This document shows, piece by piece, positions 16,836 through 26,341 of a DNA stretch of 64,000 nt. The translations under genes were made by a program, and so were the position numbers. The notes under the pieces are model-generated. The model did no database searches. It saw nothing but the letters and a program-made list of their open reading frames with translations, and was not told the origin of the DNA. Source of the DNA: Qipengyuania algicida (GTDB lineage Bacteria > Pseudomonadota > Alphaproteobacteria > Sphingomonadales > Sphingomonadaceae); contig NZ_WTYA01000002.1 in assembly GCF_009828025.1 (NCBI RefSeq), forward strand, positions 1 through 64,000, read 5' to 3'. Every line of letters begins with the position of its first letter. Within the stretch, counting starts at the first letter, position 1.

Positions 16836-17957
16836 ATGAGCGAAACGCAGCGGCAGGACGATGATGGCGAGGCCGATGGCCTGCGCAAGATCATCCATGT
16901 CGACATGGACGCCTTCTTCGCCAGCGTCGAGCAGCGCGACAATCCCGACCTGCGCGGCAAGCCCGTGGCAGTCGGCGGGGCTGGCGGACGCGGCGTAGTC
17001 GCCGCCGCCAGTTACGAGGCACGCACATTCGGGGTGCGCAGCGCGATGCCCTCGGTCACGGCCAAGCGGCTGTGCCCGGACCTGATTTTCTGCAAGAGCC
17101 GGTTCGACGTGTACCGCGAGGTCAGCCGCCAGATTCGTGCGATCTTCCACCACCACACCGATCTGGTCGAACCGCTGAGCCTCGACGAAGCCTATCTCGA
17201 CGTGACCGAGGACAAGCTGGGTATCGGCAGCGCCACCCGCATTGCCGAGCTGATCCGGCAGGAAATCCGCGCCAAGACCAGGCTCACTGCCAGCGCCGGG
17301 GTGAGCTACAACAAATTCCTCGCCAAACTGGCCAGCGACCAGAACAAACCTGACGGGCTATGTGTGATCCGACCGGGCGAAGGGGCCGAATTCGTGGCGG
17401 GCCTGCCGGTGCGGCGGTTTCACGGGGTCGGCCCGCGCGGGGCGGAGAAGATGGCCAAACTCGGTATCGAAACCGGCGCCGACCTTGCCGCCAGGGATAT
17501 TGCCTTCCTGCGCCAGAATTTCGGCAGTTTCGCCGACTATCTCTATCGCGCAGCGCGCGGGATCGACCTGCGTCCCGTGCGCGCGCATCGCATCCGCAAG
17601 TCGGTGGGCGGAGAGCGGACTTTCGGCGAGGACATTTCGTCCGGTCCAGCGCTGCGCGAAACGCTGGAGGACATCATCGACATCGTATGGGGATATATCG
17701 AGCGCGCCGAAGCGAAGGGGCGCACCATCACGCTCAAGCTGAAATATACCGATTTCCAGACTTTGACGCGGGCGAAATCGGTAAACCAGCCAATCGCCGA
17801 CAAGGCCGAGTTCGCACGTATCTCGCGCGATCTGCTCGACGAGGTGCTCCCCTTGCCTTTGCCCATTCGCCTTATGGGCCTGACATTGTCGAAGCTGGAA
17901 CGAGCTGACGAGGAGGACGATCAAAGCCGCCACGATGCGCAGCTCTCGCTCCTTTAA
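16836..17957 (+). CDS. dinB: DNA polymerase IV
   Basis: This Y-family error-prone polymerase copies past damaged bases. The 373-residue protein has the palm motif HVDMDAFFASVEQ near residue 22, the YEARTFGVRSAMP block, the catalytic SLDEAYLDV motif and the little-finger domain C-terminally (VGGERTFGEDI). A terminal beta-clamp-binding motif is plausible (QLSLL at the end). It is convergent with the HerA-like gene and overlaps it by four bases. No LexA box was seen in the 90-base upstream gap. Confidence 0.95.
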   Translation: MSETQRQDDDGEADGLRKIIHVDMDAFFASVEQRDNPDLRGKPVAVGGAGGRGVVAAASYEARTFGVRSAMPSVTAKRLCPDLIFCKSRFDVYREVSRQIRAIFHHHTDLVEPLSLDEAYLDVTEDKLGIGSATRIAELIRQEIRAKTRLTASAGVSYNKFLAKLASDQNKPDGLCVIRPGEGAEFVAGLPVRRFHGVGPRGAEKMAKLGIETGADLAARDIAFLRQNFGSFADYLYRAARGIDLRPVRAHRIRKSVGGERTFGEDISSGPALRETLEDIIDIVWGYIERAEAKGRTITLKLKYTDFQTLTRAKSVNQPIADKAEFARISRDLLDEVLPLPLPIRLMGLTLSKLERADEEDDQSRHDAQLSLL

Positions 17958-19540
17958 AGCACTGCCTGATCGCGATGTGCCATCGCTGCCTGGTTGTCGC
18001 GCGATGCGGCAGCATCAAGTCCATATACCGTGACCGTGCGCCCACCGCCAAATTCTTCCCGGACCACGATCAGACCCTGACGTTCCAGATGATCGAGCAG
18101 GCGACGAATGCGACTTGGCGAAGACGTGCCGTACACCCGCGCGAGTTCCTCCTCGTCCGGCGTTGCCAGGCCTTGCGCAGCCGCAACCGCAAGGGTGAGG
18201 TAAGGTGCAAGAACGTCATCCGGCACATCTTCGGCCAAACGTTCGATTGTCTCCCGCGTTGCAGAATCCAACCGCTCGAGCCCCGCACTGGCATAGGCGA
18301 ACAATCGGCGAAAATGCACCATGTCGATATGCGCGCTCGGCACACGCGCCTGCCTGCATCGCATTGCAAAGCTGCGGAACAGGGCTGCCGCTGACTGGAA
18401 GGTGGAGCCGTCCTCGGCAGCAAGCTCGCCGATAATCCGCATGACAGCGTGCTCATCAATGTCCGGCGCCGATGCCGATGCAGATTCGCTCTCAGAAGAG
18501 GTCGATCTATCGCTCGTGTGGGAAGCGGCAGGACGTTCGGCCTCACTCACGCCGCGTCGTGATATCTCCTGCTCGACATCGACCGAGCGTTGAACGCGAA
18601 CGGCGGCGCGGGGCAAAGGCTCGGCGGCTTCCTTGGCGAGTTCGTCATGCAAAAGCGCCTCGAGGTCAGCGCCGGTTGCGGTTGGCAATGGAGTCAAATC
18701 CTCGGCTGCGTTCTTCCCGCCGGTCTGGACCGATCCGATCTGCACCGCGATCGGGTGGCGGCTGATCGCAGGGCCGAGGCCGAGGAAATGTCCACGCTGC
18801 AAGTCGCGGATGCGCTCGGCCTGCCTGCGATCCATGCCCAGAAGATCGGCCGCACGCTGCATGTCGATATCAAGGAAAGTTCGCCCCATCAGGAAGTTCG
18901 AAGCCTCCGCGGCGACATTCTTCGCCAGCTTCGCAAGGCGCTGCGTGGCAACGATCCCTGCAAGTCCGCGTTTCCGGCCACGGCACATCAGATTGGTCAT
19001 GGCGGACAGCGTCATCCGGCGCGTATCCTCAGCCAGTTCGCCGGCGGCGGCAGGCGCAAACATCTGTGCCTCGTCAACCACGACCAGCGCGGGGAACCAA
19101 TGTTCGCGCGGCGCATCGAAAAGTGCGGCAAGGAAAATCGCAGCGCAGCGAATCTGCTGCTCCACTTCGAGTTCGTCCAGCGCCAGGACCACCGAAACGC
19201 GGTGCTGCCGAACACGCCCTGCCAGTGCCTCTATTTCGCGGGAGGAATGGGCCGCCGCATCGATCACCACATGGTCGAATTGATCGGCGAGACTGGTGAA
19301 ATCGCCTTCCGGGTCGATCACCACCTGCTGGACGAGCCCCGCGCTCTGCTCCAGCAAACGGCGCAGCAAATGCGATTTACCCGACCCGGAATTGCCCTGC
19401 ACGAGCAGCCGTGTGGCGAGCAGTTCCGCTACATCGATAGCAACGGCTTGCTGAGCCGAATCCGTGCCAATCTCGATTTGCGACCTCATTCCGAAGGGGA
19501 ATAGGTCCACCTCGCCCACCAGCAAAGGTCTACCGGGCAC
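17954..19540 (-). CDS. HerA-like P-loop ATPase, DUF87-type
   Basis: The 528-residue protein has a Walker A motif GNSGSGKSHLL near residue 50, a Walker B LVVVDEAQMF followed by a sensor-like region (RGRKRGLAGIVATQRLAKL), and an arginine-rich central part. It fits the HerA/FtsK-related DNA-translocase ATPases. A low-complexity Ser/Glu/Ala linker (SESESASASA) separates the ATPase from a C-terminal helical domain with a winged-helix-like end (SPSRIRRLLDHLERQGLIVVREE). Its role is unknown; no NurA nuclease lies nearby. The start is uncertain: GTG 19540 was kept, with ATG 19489 (MRSQIEIGTD) as an alternative. Confidence 0.75.
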   Translation of the reverse strand: MPGRPLLVGEVDLFPFGMRSQIEIGTDSAQQAVAIDVAELLATRLLVQGNSGSGKSHLLRRLLEQSAGLVQQVVIDPEGDFTSLADQFDHVVIDAAAHSSREIEALAGRVRQHRVSVVLALDELEVEQQIRCAAIFLAALFDAPREHWFPALVVVDEAQMFAPAAAGELAEDTRRMTLSAMTNLMCRGRKRGLAGIVATQRLAKLAKNVAAEASNFLMGRTFLDIDMQRAADLLGMDRRQAERIRDLQRGHFLGLGPAISRHPIAVQIGSVQTGGKNAAEDLTPLPTATGADLEALLHDELAKEAAEPLPRAAVRVQRSVDVEQEISRRGVSEAERPAASHTSDRSTSSESESASASAPDIDEHAVMRIIGELAAEDGSTFQSAAALFRSFAMRCRQARVPSAHIDMVHFRRLFAYASAGLERLDSATRETIERLAEDVPDDVLAPYLTLAVAAAQGLATPDEEELARVYGTSSPSRIRRLLDHLERQGLIVVREEFGGGRTVTVYGLDAAASRDNQAAMAHRDQAVL

Positions 19541-19582
19541 TTATCCATAAATGGTCCGAGCCGGCCGCTTGGGTGGCCTTCG

Positions 19583-19792
19583 CTATTCAGCTGCGTCCGG
19601 CACCCGCTTGCGCTCGTCAATTCGCTTGGCGATATAACCGCCCGCAGCCAGTGCCAGCATTCCAGGAATGCTCAGACGCCTCAGGATCGCCGGTGCGAGA
19701 ACGCCCAGCGCCGCGCCGGTCGGACCGCCCACCCCGGAAGTTTTTTCTGCAACTCGCCCGCCGACGAATGCACCAATGATCTTGCCCAGCAT
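19583..19792 (-). CDS. Small glycine-rich membrane protein
   Basis: The 69-residue product starts at an ATG preceded by an AAGGAG ribosome site seven bases upstream. It has one or two short hydrophobic, glycine-rich segments (LGKIIGAFVGGRVAE, IPGMLALAAGGYIA) and a charged tail (KRIDERKR). This is a typical small inner-membrane protein with no assignable function. It lies between the TetR gene and the ATPase on the same strand. Confidence 0.7.
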   Translation of the reverse strand: MLGKIIGAFVGGRVAEKTSGVGGPTGAALGVLAPAILRRLSIPGMLALAAGGYIAKRIDERKRVPDAAE

Positions 19793-19853
19793 GTTGTGTC
19801 TCCTTGCCGAAACAACCTGCCGGAGCGCGCGCGGTTCCACGGACGGCTTTCGG

Positions 19854-20471
19854 TCACCCGCTCGGGCCGATGCCCTTATTCAGCAGCACGCTGGCGTTTG
19901 TCGCGATTCGGGCCTCGTCGGGATCGTCCGATTTGCGCCAGATCACATAGCGCAGACCGAGAAACACGTTCATTCCCATCACCGCCCAGGCTTCGACCTC
20001 CCCCGCATCGCCGCGAAATTGCCCGCCGGCGGCACCCTGCTCGATCCTTTCGCGAATCCGCTCGGCAACCGTTTCGTAATGTGCGCGGTAGCTTTCCGGA
20101 TCAACGAATTCGGCCTCGTCGATGATGCGATAAATCTCTTTGTGCTCTCCGGCAAAACGCAGAAACGCTTCGAGCGCGGCGCGTTCGATCTCCAGCGGCG
20201 GCATTTCGGGCTCGATGGCCTCACGTGCCGCCTGCTTCACCGCCTCGCTCATGTCCGCAACGAGCGCGCGGAAGATCGCATCCTTGCTGTCGAAGTAGGT
20301 ATAGAATGTCCCCAGTGCCACGCCCGCACGACGGGTAATGGTGCTGATCGAAGCTTCGTGAAAGCCGCGCTCGCCGAATTCCGCGGCGGCCGAATCGAGC
20401 AGCTTGCGCAACGTCTGTCGCCCACGCGCGGTGCGCGGCTGCTTGTCGCTGTTGGCGGCGCTTTTGTGCAT
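19854..20471 (-). CDS. TetR-family transcriptional regulator
   Basis: The 205-residue protein has an N-terminal TetR helix-turn-helix (ASISTITRRAGVALGTFYTYF, residues about 38-58) followed by a helical ligand-binding domain. The ATG at 20471 has a strong GGAGG ribosome site six bases upstream; an ATG eight codons further up lacks one. It is divergent from a TonB-dependent receptor gene with 124 bases between starts, so it probably represses that gene. An imperfect inverted repeat in that gap is a possible operator. Confidence 0.9.
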   Translation of the reverse strand: MHKSAANSDKQPRTARGRQTLRKLLDSAAAEFGERGFHEASISTITRRAGVALGTFYTYFDSKDAIFRALVADMSEAVKQAAREAIEPEMPPLEIERAALEAFLRFAGEHKEIYRIIDEAEFVDPESYRAHYETVAERIRERIEQGAAGGQFRGDAGEVEAWAVMGMNVFLGLRYVIWRKSDDPDEARIATNASVLLNKGIGPSG

Positions 20472-20533
20472 CGCTTTCCTCCCCGTCGACGCCATTCATA
20501 ATGGACTTTCTCAAACGGACACAACCAAAAACT

Positions 20534-20554
20534 TGAAAGGTGGTTCAACTTTCA
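20534..20554. promoter_or_regulatory. Possible TetR operator
   Basis: TGAAAG at 20534-20539 and CTTTCA at 20549-20554 form an inverted repeat, and an overlapping pair TTGAA (20533-20537) and TTCAA (20544-20548) forms a second one. It lies between the divergent tetR and receptor genes, where such an operator is expected. It is a weak candidate because inverted repeats of this length occur by chance. Confidence 0.35.
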
Positions 20555-20595
20555 TTATCGTGCGATCAACGACAACTTCCTGGGAGGGGAAAACG

Positions 20596-22980
20596 ATGCG
20601 TTCTCGCAATTTTCGCGCCGTCACTGCTTTGCTCATCGGGGGCGCTGCACTCGCCTATTCCGCCAATCCAGCCTTCGCTCAGGACAATAGCGGCGCCATT
20701 GCGCAAGCCCCCTCAGACGAAGACCCTGCGCAAGGCGACAGCGCCGATTCGGCGACCACCACTGAAAGCCAGGCGATCATCGTCACTGCCCGCCGCCGCG
20801 CGGAAACGCTGGTCGACGTTCCGATCGCGGTGACCGCCTACTCCGCCGCTGCGCTCGATCAGGCCGGATCGGTCGATATCACCGACCTCAGTGAAACCAC
20901 GCCCAACGTCACTCTGGAGGTATCGCGCGGGACCAACTCCACCCTCACCGCCTTCATCCGCGGCGTGGGTCAGCAGGATCCTGTGGCCGGGTTCGAGCCA
21001 GGCGTCGGCGTTTATCTCGATGACGTCTACCTCAACCGTCCGCAGGCCGCCGTGCTCGATATCTACGATGTCGAGAGGATTGAGATTCTGCGCGGGCCGC
21101 AGGGTACACTTTACGGTCGCAACACCATTGGCGGCGCGGTCAAATATGTGACCAAGCGCCTCAGCGACTCCCCGACGCTCAACGCACGGGCCACCTACGG
21201 CACCTACAATCAGGCCGATCTGGTGGTTTCTGCCAGTACGCCGATCGATGACGGGAAACTCAAGATCGGCGTTGCCGGGGCACGGCTGAGCCGCGACGGT
21301 TTCGGGGTCAACCTCACGACCGGACAGCAGAACTACAACAAGGACATCTGGGCTGGCCGCGCGACGTTGGAGTTCGAACCGAGCAGTGACTTCTTCCTGC
21401 GCATTTCGGGCGATTACACCCATGACAAGAGCAACCCGCGCGGCGGCCACCGGCTGATCGCCGGGCTCGCAAGCGGGATCGCGCCGCTCACCGACGTCTA
21501 TGACACCCGCGGCGGGCTGAACGATCCCAAGCAGGATGTGAAGGCCTGGGGCATCACCGCGCTGGCCGAAGCGCATCCTTCGGACTGGCTGACGTTCCGA
21601 TCGATCACCGCCTATCGCAAGGACGATAGCGCAACGCCGATCGATTTCGACGCTCTCCCCGCAGTCGATCTCGACGTGCCAGCCTATTACAACAACAAGC
21701 AGTTCTCGCAGGAAATGCAGCTGCTGGTCGACACCGGCCCGCTCAACGGCCTGGTCGGCGTCTATTACCTCGATGCCAGCGCGCGCACTGTGTTCGATGT
21801 CCGCCTGTCGCCAGCCGTCGCGGCGCTGACCTATGGCCTAGTTGATACCGACACCGTGGCTGTCTTCGGCGACTTCACCTATGATTTTACCCCGCAGTGG
21901 AGCCTGTCGCTGGGCGGTCGCTACACCTGGGACAACCGCAAGTCGGATATCAACCGCGGAGTTTATGTCGGGGCCGGAGGCTCGCCTTATTTCGGCGGCA
22001 ATGGCGTACTGGCAATCGTCCAGTCGGACTTCACGGGCAAACGCGATTTCACCCAGTTCACGCCGCGCGCATCGATCAGTTTCAAGCCGACGCTGAACCA
22101 GAACTTCTATGTCAGCTATGCCAAAGGGTTCAAGGGCGGCGGCTTCGACCCGCGCGGGGTTTCGACCGCAGCGCCCGACGCCAATGGCGATGGCACCGTC
22201 AGCTATCAGGAAGTCTACAACTTCATGACGTTCGACCCCGAAAAGGTCGACAGCTACGAAGTCGGATACAAGGCCGCACTCTGGGACAACCGGCTCAACA
22301 TTGCTCTCGACGGCTTCATCGCCGAATACAAGGACGTTCAGGTGCCGGGGTCGGTCGGCACTGTTATCAACGGCCAGCAGACCTTCATCGGGGTGACCAC
22401 TAACGCCGGTCGCGCGCGGATCAAGGGCATCGAATTCGAGGGCAATCTGATCGCTGCACGCGACATGGCGACCGGTGGAGACCGGCTGACGCTGGCTTGG
22501 ACGCTAGGCTATATCGACGCAAAATACACGCAGTTCATCGACTCGCGCGGGATCGATGTCGCCAATGAGCGCGCGTTCCAGAACACGCCGGAATGGACCG
22601 CCAGCGGCACGCTGGGCTATTCGACGCCGGTCGGCAGCGGCGATCTCGATTTCACTGGCACCGTCTCCTACCGCAGCAAGACGCAGCAGTTCGAACTGGC
22701 GACGCCCATGCTCGACCAGCCGGGCTTCGCGCTGTTCAATGCCAACCTCGTGTGGCATTCGGCGGGCGACCGTTTCAGCATCGGCGTGCATGGCCGCAAT
22801 CTGTTCGACAAGCGCTACATCGTGTCGGGCTACAACTTCCTCGCGCAGAACCCGGATACCGGCGCGTTCCTGACGAACGGGAACGGGGACTATATCCCCA
22901 CCCTTGGCTCGGAAGGCGTGCTCACCGCCTATTATGGCAACCCGCGGCAGATATCAGCCACGGTGACATTCAAATACTGA
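20596..22980 (+). CDS. TonB-dependent outer-membrane receptor
   Basis: The 794-residue protein has a signal peptide (cleavage near AFA-Q, residue 28), a TonB box-like region (SQAIIVTARRR), a plug domain (DVPIAVTAYSAAAL to GTLYGRNTIGGAV) and a beta-barrel ending in TVTFKY. It would import a small substrate, using energy from TonB/ExbB/ExbD. Sphingomonads have many such receptors, and the substrate is not evident; the adjacent TetR suggests induction by a ligand. The ATG at 20596 is preferred because it begins the signal peptide and has a GGGAGGGG ribosome site. The gene ends in an intrinsic terminator. Confidence 0.93.
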   Translation: MRSRNFRAVTALLIGGAALAYSANPAFAQDNSGAIAQAPSDEDPAQGDSADSATTTESQAIIVTARRRAETLVDVPIAVTAYSAAALDQAGSVDITDLSETTPNVTLEVSRGTNSTLTAFIRGVGQQDPVAGFEPGVGVYLDDVYLNRPQAAVLDIYDVERIEILRGPQGTLYGRNTIGGAVKYVTKRLSDSPTLNARATYGTYNQADLVVSASTPIDDGKLKIGVAGARLSRDGFGVNLTTGQQNYNKDIWAGRATLEFEPSSDFFLRISGDYTHDKSNPRGGHRLIAGLASGIAPLTDVYDTRGGLNDPKQDVKAWGITALAEAHPSDWLTFRSITAYRKDDSATPIDFDALPAVDLDVPAYYNNKQFSQEMQLLVDTGPLNGLVGVYYLDASARTVFDVRLSPAVAALTYGLVDTDTVAVFGDFTYDFTPQWSLSLGGRYTWDNRKSDINRGVYVGAGGSPYFGGNGVLAIVQSDFTGKRDFTQFTPRASISFKPTLNQNFYVSYAKGFKGGGFDPRGVSTAAPDANGDGTVSYQEVYNFMTFDPEKVDSYEVGYKAALWDNRLNIALDGFIAEYKDVQVPGSVGTVINGQQTFIGVTTNAGRARIKGIEFEGNLIAARDMATGGDRLTLAWTLGYIDAKYTQFIDSRGIDVANERAFQNTPEWTASGTLGYSTPVGSGDLDFTGTVSYRSKTQQFELATPMLDQPGFALFNANLVWHSAGDRFSIGVHGRNLFDKRYIVSGYNFLAQNPDTGAFLTNGNGDYIPTLGSEGVLTAYYGNPRQISATVTFKY

Positions 22981-23015
22981 TCGCCCGCGCGCGATCCTTG
23001 CGGTTGCGCCGCGGC

Positions 23016-23057
23016 GGGGGTGGAATGGCTGGGGGGCCATTCCGCCCCTGCTTTTTT
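23016..23057 (+). terminator. Intrinsic terminator after the TonB receptor gene
   Basis: A GC-rich stem, GGGGTGGAATGGC pairing with GGCCATTCCGCCCC with a short G-rich loop, is followed by TGCTTTTTT. It is a strong Rho-independent terminator 35 bases after the receptor stop and before serS. Confidence 0.85.
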
Positions 23058-23130
23058 GCTCGGCGGCGCACGTGGTGCACGGTCAACTGACCACTGGCCA
23101 AATTGCCCCGGCGCAGGCATAGGCGCGGCC

Positions 23131-24408
23131 ATGCACGACATTGTCTTCATCCGTCAGAATCCCGGCGCGTTCGATGCCGGGCTTGCGCGTCGCGGTCTGG
23201 AACCTGCGGCCGACGCCATCCTCGCGCTCGACGCCAGGCGGCGCGAGGCACAGACCACGCTCCAGACGATGCAGAACCGCCGTAACGAGGCATCCAAGGC
23301 CATCGGTCAGGCGATGGGTCAAGGCGACAAGGACAAGGCAGAGGCGCTGAAGGCCGAAGTCGCCGATATCAAGGCGCAGATGCCGCAATGGGAAGAGCAG
23401 GACCGGCAAACAGGCGAGGAACTGGAGGCGACGCTCGCCACCCTCCCCAACCTGCCCGCCAGCGATGTTCCCGATGGTGCGGACGAGGACGACAATGTCG
23501 AAGTGTCGCGTTGGGGCACACCGCGTAAGTTCGACTTTACACCGAAGGAACACGCCGATCTCGGCCCCGCGCTGGGTATGGATTTCGAAACCGGCGCGAA
23601 GCTGTCGGGCGCACGCTTCACCTTCCTGCGCGGCGATATGGCGCGGCTGCACCGTGCGCTGGCGCAATTCATGCTCGACACGCATACGCGCGCAAACGGC
23701 TACACCGAATGCAACCCTCCGGTGCTGGTCAACGACGATGCGATGTATGGCACCGACAAGCTGCCCAAGTTCTCCGAGGACAGTTTTCGCACCACCGACG
23801 ACCGCTGGCTGATCCCCACATCCGAAGTCAGCCTCACCGCTTCGGTGGCAGGGCAAATTCTGCCGGATCTCGCCCAGCCGATCCGCATGACCGCGCACAC
23901 GCTGTGCTTCCGCTCCGAAGCAGGCGCGGCGGGGCGCGACACACGCGGCTTCATCCGCCAGCACCAGTTCGAAAAGGTCGAGCTGGTCAGCATCTGCGCG
24001 CCGCAAGACAGCGAGGCCGAGCATGAGCGGATGGTCCGCTGTGCCGAGGGCATCCTCGAAGCGCTCGATCTGCCCTATCGCAAGCTGCTCCTGTGCACCG
24101 GCGACATGGGCTTCGGCGCGCGCAAGACCTATGATCTCGAAGTCTGGCTTCCGGGTCAGGATGCCTATCGCGAGATTTCGAGTTGCTCCAACACCGGAGA
24201 TTTCCAGGCGCGGCGGATGAATGCGCGCTACCGTCCCGAAGGCAGCAAGAAGACCGAGTTCGTCCACACGCTCAATGGCTCGGGCCTCGCGGTCGGGCGG
24301 ACGCTGGTGGCGGTGCTGGAGAATTACCAGCAGGCCGATGGCTCCGTCATCGTGCCGTCTATGCTGGCGCCCTATATGGGCGGGATCGAAAGGCTGGAGC
24401 CGCAATGA
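23131..24408 (+). CDS. serS: Seryl-tRNA synthetase
   Basis: The enzyme charges tRNA-Ser. The 425-residue protein has the N-terminal coiled-coil arm (about residues 30-115), the class II catalytic core with motif 2 ([25 protein letters not shown]) and motif 3 ([18 protein letters not shown]). The ATG at 23131 starts at [11 protein letters not shown] as in homologues. It overlaps surE by four bases (ATGA). Confidence 0.97.
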   Translation: MHDIVFIRQNPGAFDAGLARRGLEPAADAILALDARRREAQTTLQTMQNRRNEASKAIGQAMGQGDKDKAEALKAEVADIKAQMPQWEEQDRQTGEELEATLATLPNLPASDVPDGADEDDNVEVSRWGTPRKFDFTPKEHADLGPALGMDFETGAKLSGARFTFLRGDMARLHRALAQFMLDTHTRANGYTECNPPVLVNDDAMYGTDKLPKFSEDSFRTTDDRWLIPTSEVSLTASVAGQILPDLAQPIRMTAHTLCFRSEAGAAGRDTRGFIRQHQFEKVELVSICAPQDSEAEHERMVRCAEGILEALDLPYRKLLLCTGDMGFGARKTYDLEVWLPGQDAYREISSCSNTGDFQARRMNARYRPEGSKKTEFVHTLNGSGLAVGRTLVAVLENYQQADGSVIVPSMLAPYMGGIERLEPQ

Positions 24409-25169
24409 AAATCCTTCTCACCAATGACGACGGCATTCACGCCCCCGGCCTCAAAGTGCTCGAAGCGATTGCGCGTGAATTTTCGGACGACATCTGGATC
24501 TGCGCCCCGGACGAAGAACAATCGGGCATGGGCCACGCCCTCACCCTCACCCGCCCCGTCCGCTTGCGCAAGCATGGCGAGCGGCGCTTTTCGGTCACCG
24601 GCACGCCGACCGATTCCGTCACAATGGGCTTGCGCAAGGTGATCGACGGTCCGCCCGATGTGATCCTTTCGGGCGTCAATCGCGGGGCCAATCTCGCCGA
24701 CGACATCACCTATTCCGGCACCGTCTCGGCGGCGATCGAGGGCGCTCTTGCCGGCATCCGCTCGATTGCCTTGAGCCAGATCACCACCCGTGATGGCGAA
24801 CCGGGCGCCTACGCGTTCGAAGCCGCCCGCAGCTGGGGCGCCAAGGTGCTCGCCCCGCTGCTCGACACGCCGCTGCCCAATCGCACGCTGGTCAATGTCA
24901 ACTTTCCCGCCCTTCCCTCTGGCCAGATCAGGGGGATCAAGGCGGTGCGTCAGGGCTTCCATGATTATGCCCGCGGCACGGTGGTCGAAGGGCGCGATCC
25001 GCGCGGCTTCAAATATTATTGGTTCGGACTGGAGGCGATCGAGCACACGCTGGACCACGGCACCGATCTGGAGGCGGTCGATGCAGGGTACATCTCGGTG
25101 ACCCCTCTCCAGCTCGACCTGACCCACCACGCTTCGCTCGGCGCGCTTGCGGAGCGGTTCAGCTCCTGA
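24405..25169 (+). CDS. surE: 5'/3'-nucleotidase SurE
   Basis: The metal-dependent phosphatase acts on nucleoside monophosphates and helps in survival in stationary phase. The 254-residue protein begins with the metal-binding motif [13 protein letters not shown] and has the conserved [11 protein letters not shown] and [19 protein letters not shown] blocks. It overlaps serS by four bases and is followed after 16 bases by the potassium channel gene, so the three probably form an operon. Unlike the common surE-pcm-nlpD arrangement, no pcm gene follows. Confidence 0.96.
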   Translation: MKILLTNDDGIHAPGLKVLEAIAREFSDDIWICAPDEEQSGMGHALTLTRPVRLRKHGERRFSVTGTPTDSVTMGLRKVIDGPPDVILSGVNRGANLADDITYSGTVSAAIEGALAGIRSIALSQITTRDGEPGAYAFEAARSWGAKVLAPLLDTPLPNRTLVNVNFPALPSGQIRGIKAVRQGFHDYARGTVVEGRDPRGFKYYWFGLEAIEHTLDHGTDLEAVDAGYISVTPLQLDLTHHASLGALAERFSS

Positions 25170-25185
25170 CACAAGGAGCGCGGGG

Positions 25186-26217
25186 ATGAGGGACAAACCG
25201 ATCAAGCACACGCCCCTGAGGCGCGCGGTGAAGCTCCCGGTCTGGGGCGATCTGTTCATCCGCCTCGGGCTCGTGTTCTTCCTGATCGGGCTGGTGGTGA
25301 TGATCCATTGGTGGGATCGCACCGGGCTGGTCGACCATCACGATGGCAACGTCAGTTTCCTCGACGTGGTCTATTTCACCATGATCTCGATCACGACGAC
25401 CGGCTTCGGCGACATCGCACCGATTTCCAACCACGCGCGGCTGATCGAGGCGGTGATCGTCACCCCGATCCGCTTTGCCGTGGTCTTCATCTTCGTTGGC
25501 ACGGCGTATAATTTCATCATTCGCAGAAGCTGGGAGAAATGGCGCATGGCGCGCATACAGGGACAGCTATCGGGCCATATCGTGGTGCTGGGCTATGGCG
25601 TATCGGGCTCTCAGGCGGTCGCCGAGCTTGTCGAGCGCGGATCGGACCCGCACAATATCGTCGTCATCGACCCGAGCGAGGAGCGGCTGGTCGAGGCCGA
25701 GCAGCTCGGCTGCAACGTGATGGCTGGCGATGCCACGCGCGACGAGACGTTGAAGGACGTGCGCATCAGCAAGGCGTCCAACGTGCTGGTTTCCGCCGGG
25801 CGCGATGACACCTCGATCCTGATCGTGCTGACCGCAAGATCGCTCGCCCCCGAAGTGCCGATCAGCGTGGTGGTACGCGCCGAGGACAATGAATCGCTCG
25901 CCATGCAAGCGGGCGCAAACAATGTCATCAACCCGGTACGTTTCACCGGCCTGTTGCTGGCGGGCAGCGCCAAGGGCGCGCATATCGCCGACTACCTCGC
26001 CGATCTCGCCTCGATCACCGGGCGGGTGCAACTGGTCGAGCGCCCCGTAAAGCCGGAGGAAGTGGGCAAGCCGCTGACCGAACTGACCAGCGGCGGCAAG
26101 GGCCTCAGGATCTATCGCGAAGGCCAGCCGCTGGGGTTCTGGGAGCAGGAATGCACCGTGCTCAAGATGGGCGACGTGATCGTGGAAATCGTTCCGACCC
26201 TCGAGCGGGACGGTTAG
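25186..26217 (+). CDS. Potassium channel protein with TrkA-N (RCK) domain
   Basis: The 343-residue protein has two membrane helices flanking a pore loop with the filter-like ITTTGFGDI (residues about 71-79), then a cytoplasmic Rossmann RCK domain (GHIVVLGYGVSGSQAVAEL) and a C-terminal TrkA-C-like segment. This is the two-helix MthK-type channel layout, in which the RCK domain gates the pore in response to ligands. The filter reads GFG rather than the usual GYG. The ATG at 25186 has an AAGGAG ribosome site. Confidence 0.9.
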   Translation: MRDKPIKHTPLRRAVKLPVWGDLFIRLGLVFFLIGLVVMIHWWDRTGLVDHHDGNVSFLDVVYFTMISITTTGFGDIAPISNHARLIEAVIVTPIRFAVVFIFVGTAYNFIIRRSWEKWRMARIQGQLSGHIVVLGYGVSGSQAVAELVERGSDPHNIVVIDPSEERLVEAEQLGCNVMAGDATRDETLKDVRISKASNVLVSAGRDDTSILIVLTARSLAPEVPISVVVRAEDNESLAMQAGANNVINPVRFTGLLLAGSAKGAHIADYLADLASITGRVQLVERPVKPEEVGKPLTELTSGGKGLRIYREGQPLGFWEQECTVLKMGDVIVEIVPTLERDG

Positions 26218-26282
26218 CTGCGTCCGTTATTCGGCATTGCCGGCAACAAGGCGACTTTCCGGAACCGACCCCTTACCGGACA

Positions 26283-26311
26283 TTGACGATTTGCCTCTCC
26301 TGCGGTCATAG
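26283..26311 (+). promoter_or_regulatory. Candidate sigma-70 promoter
   Basis: TTGACG at 26283-26288 and TCATAG at 26306-26311 are separated by 17 bases, about 30 bases ahead of the ATG at 26342. The -35 box is close to consensus and the -10 box is weak, so this is tentative. Confidence 0.3.
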
Positions 26312-26341
26312 TTGGTTTGAGGGTGGCAAAAGGGTCAAGAT

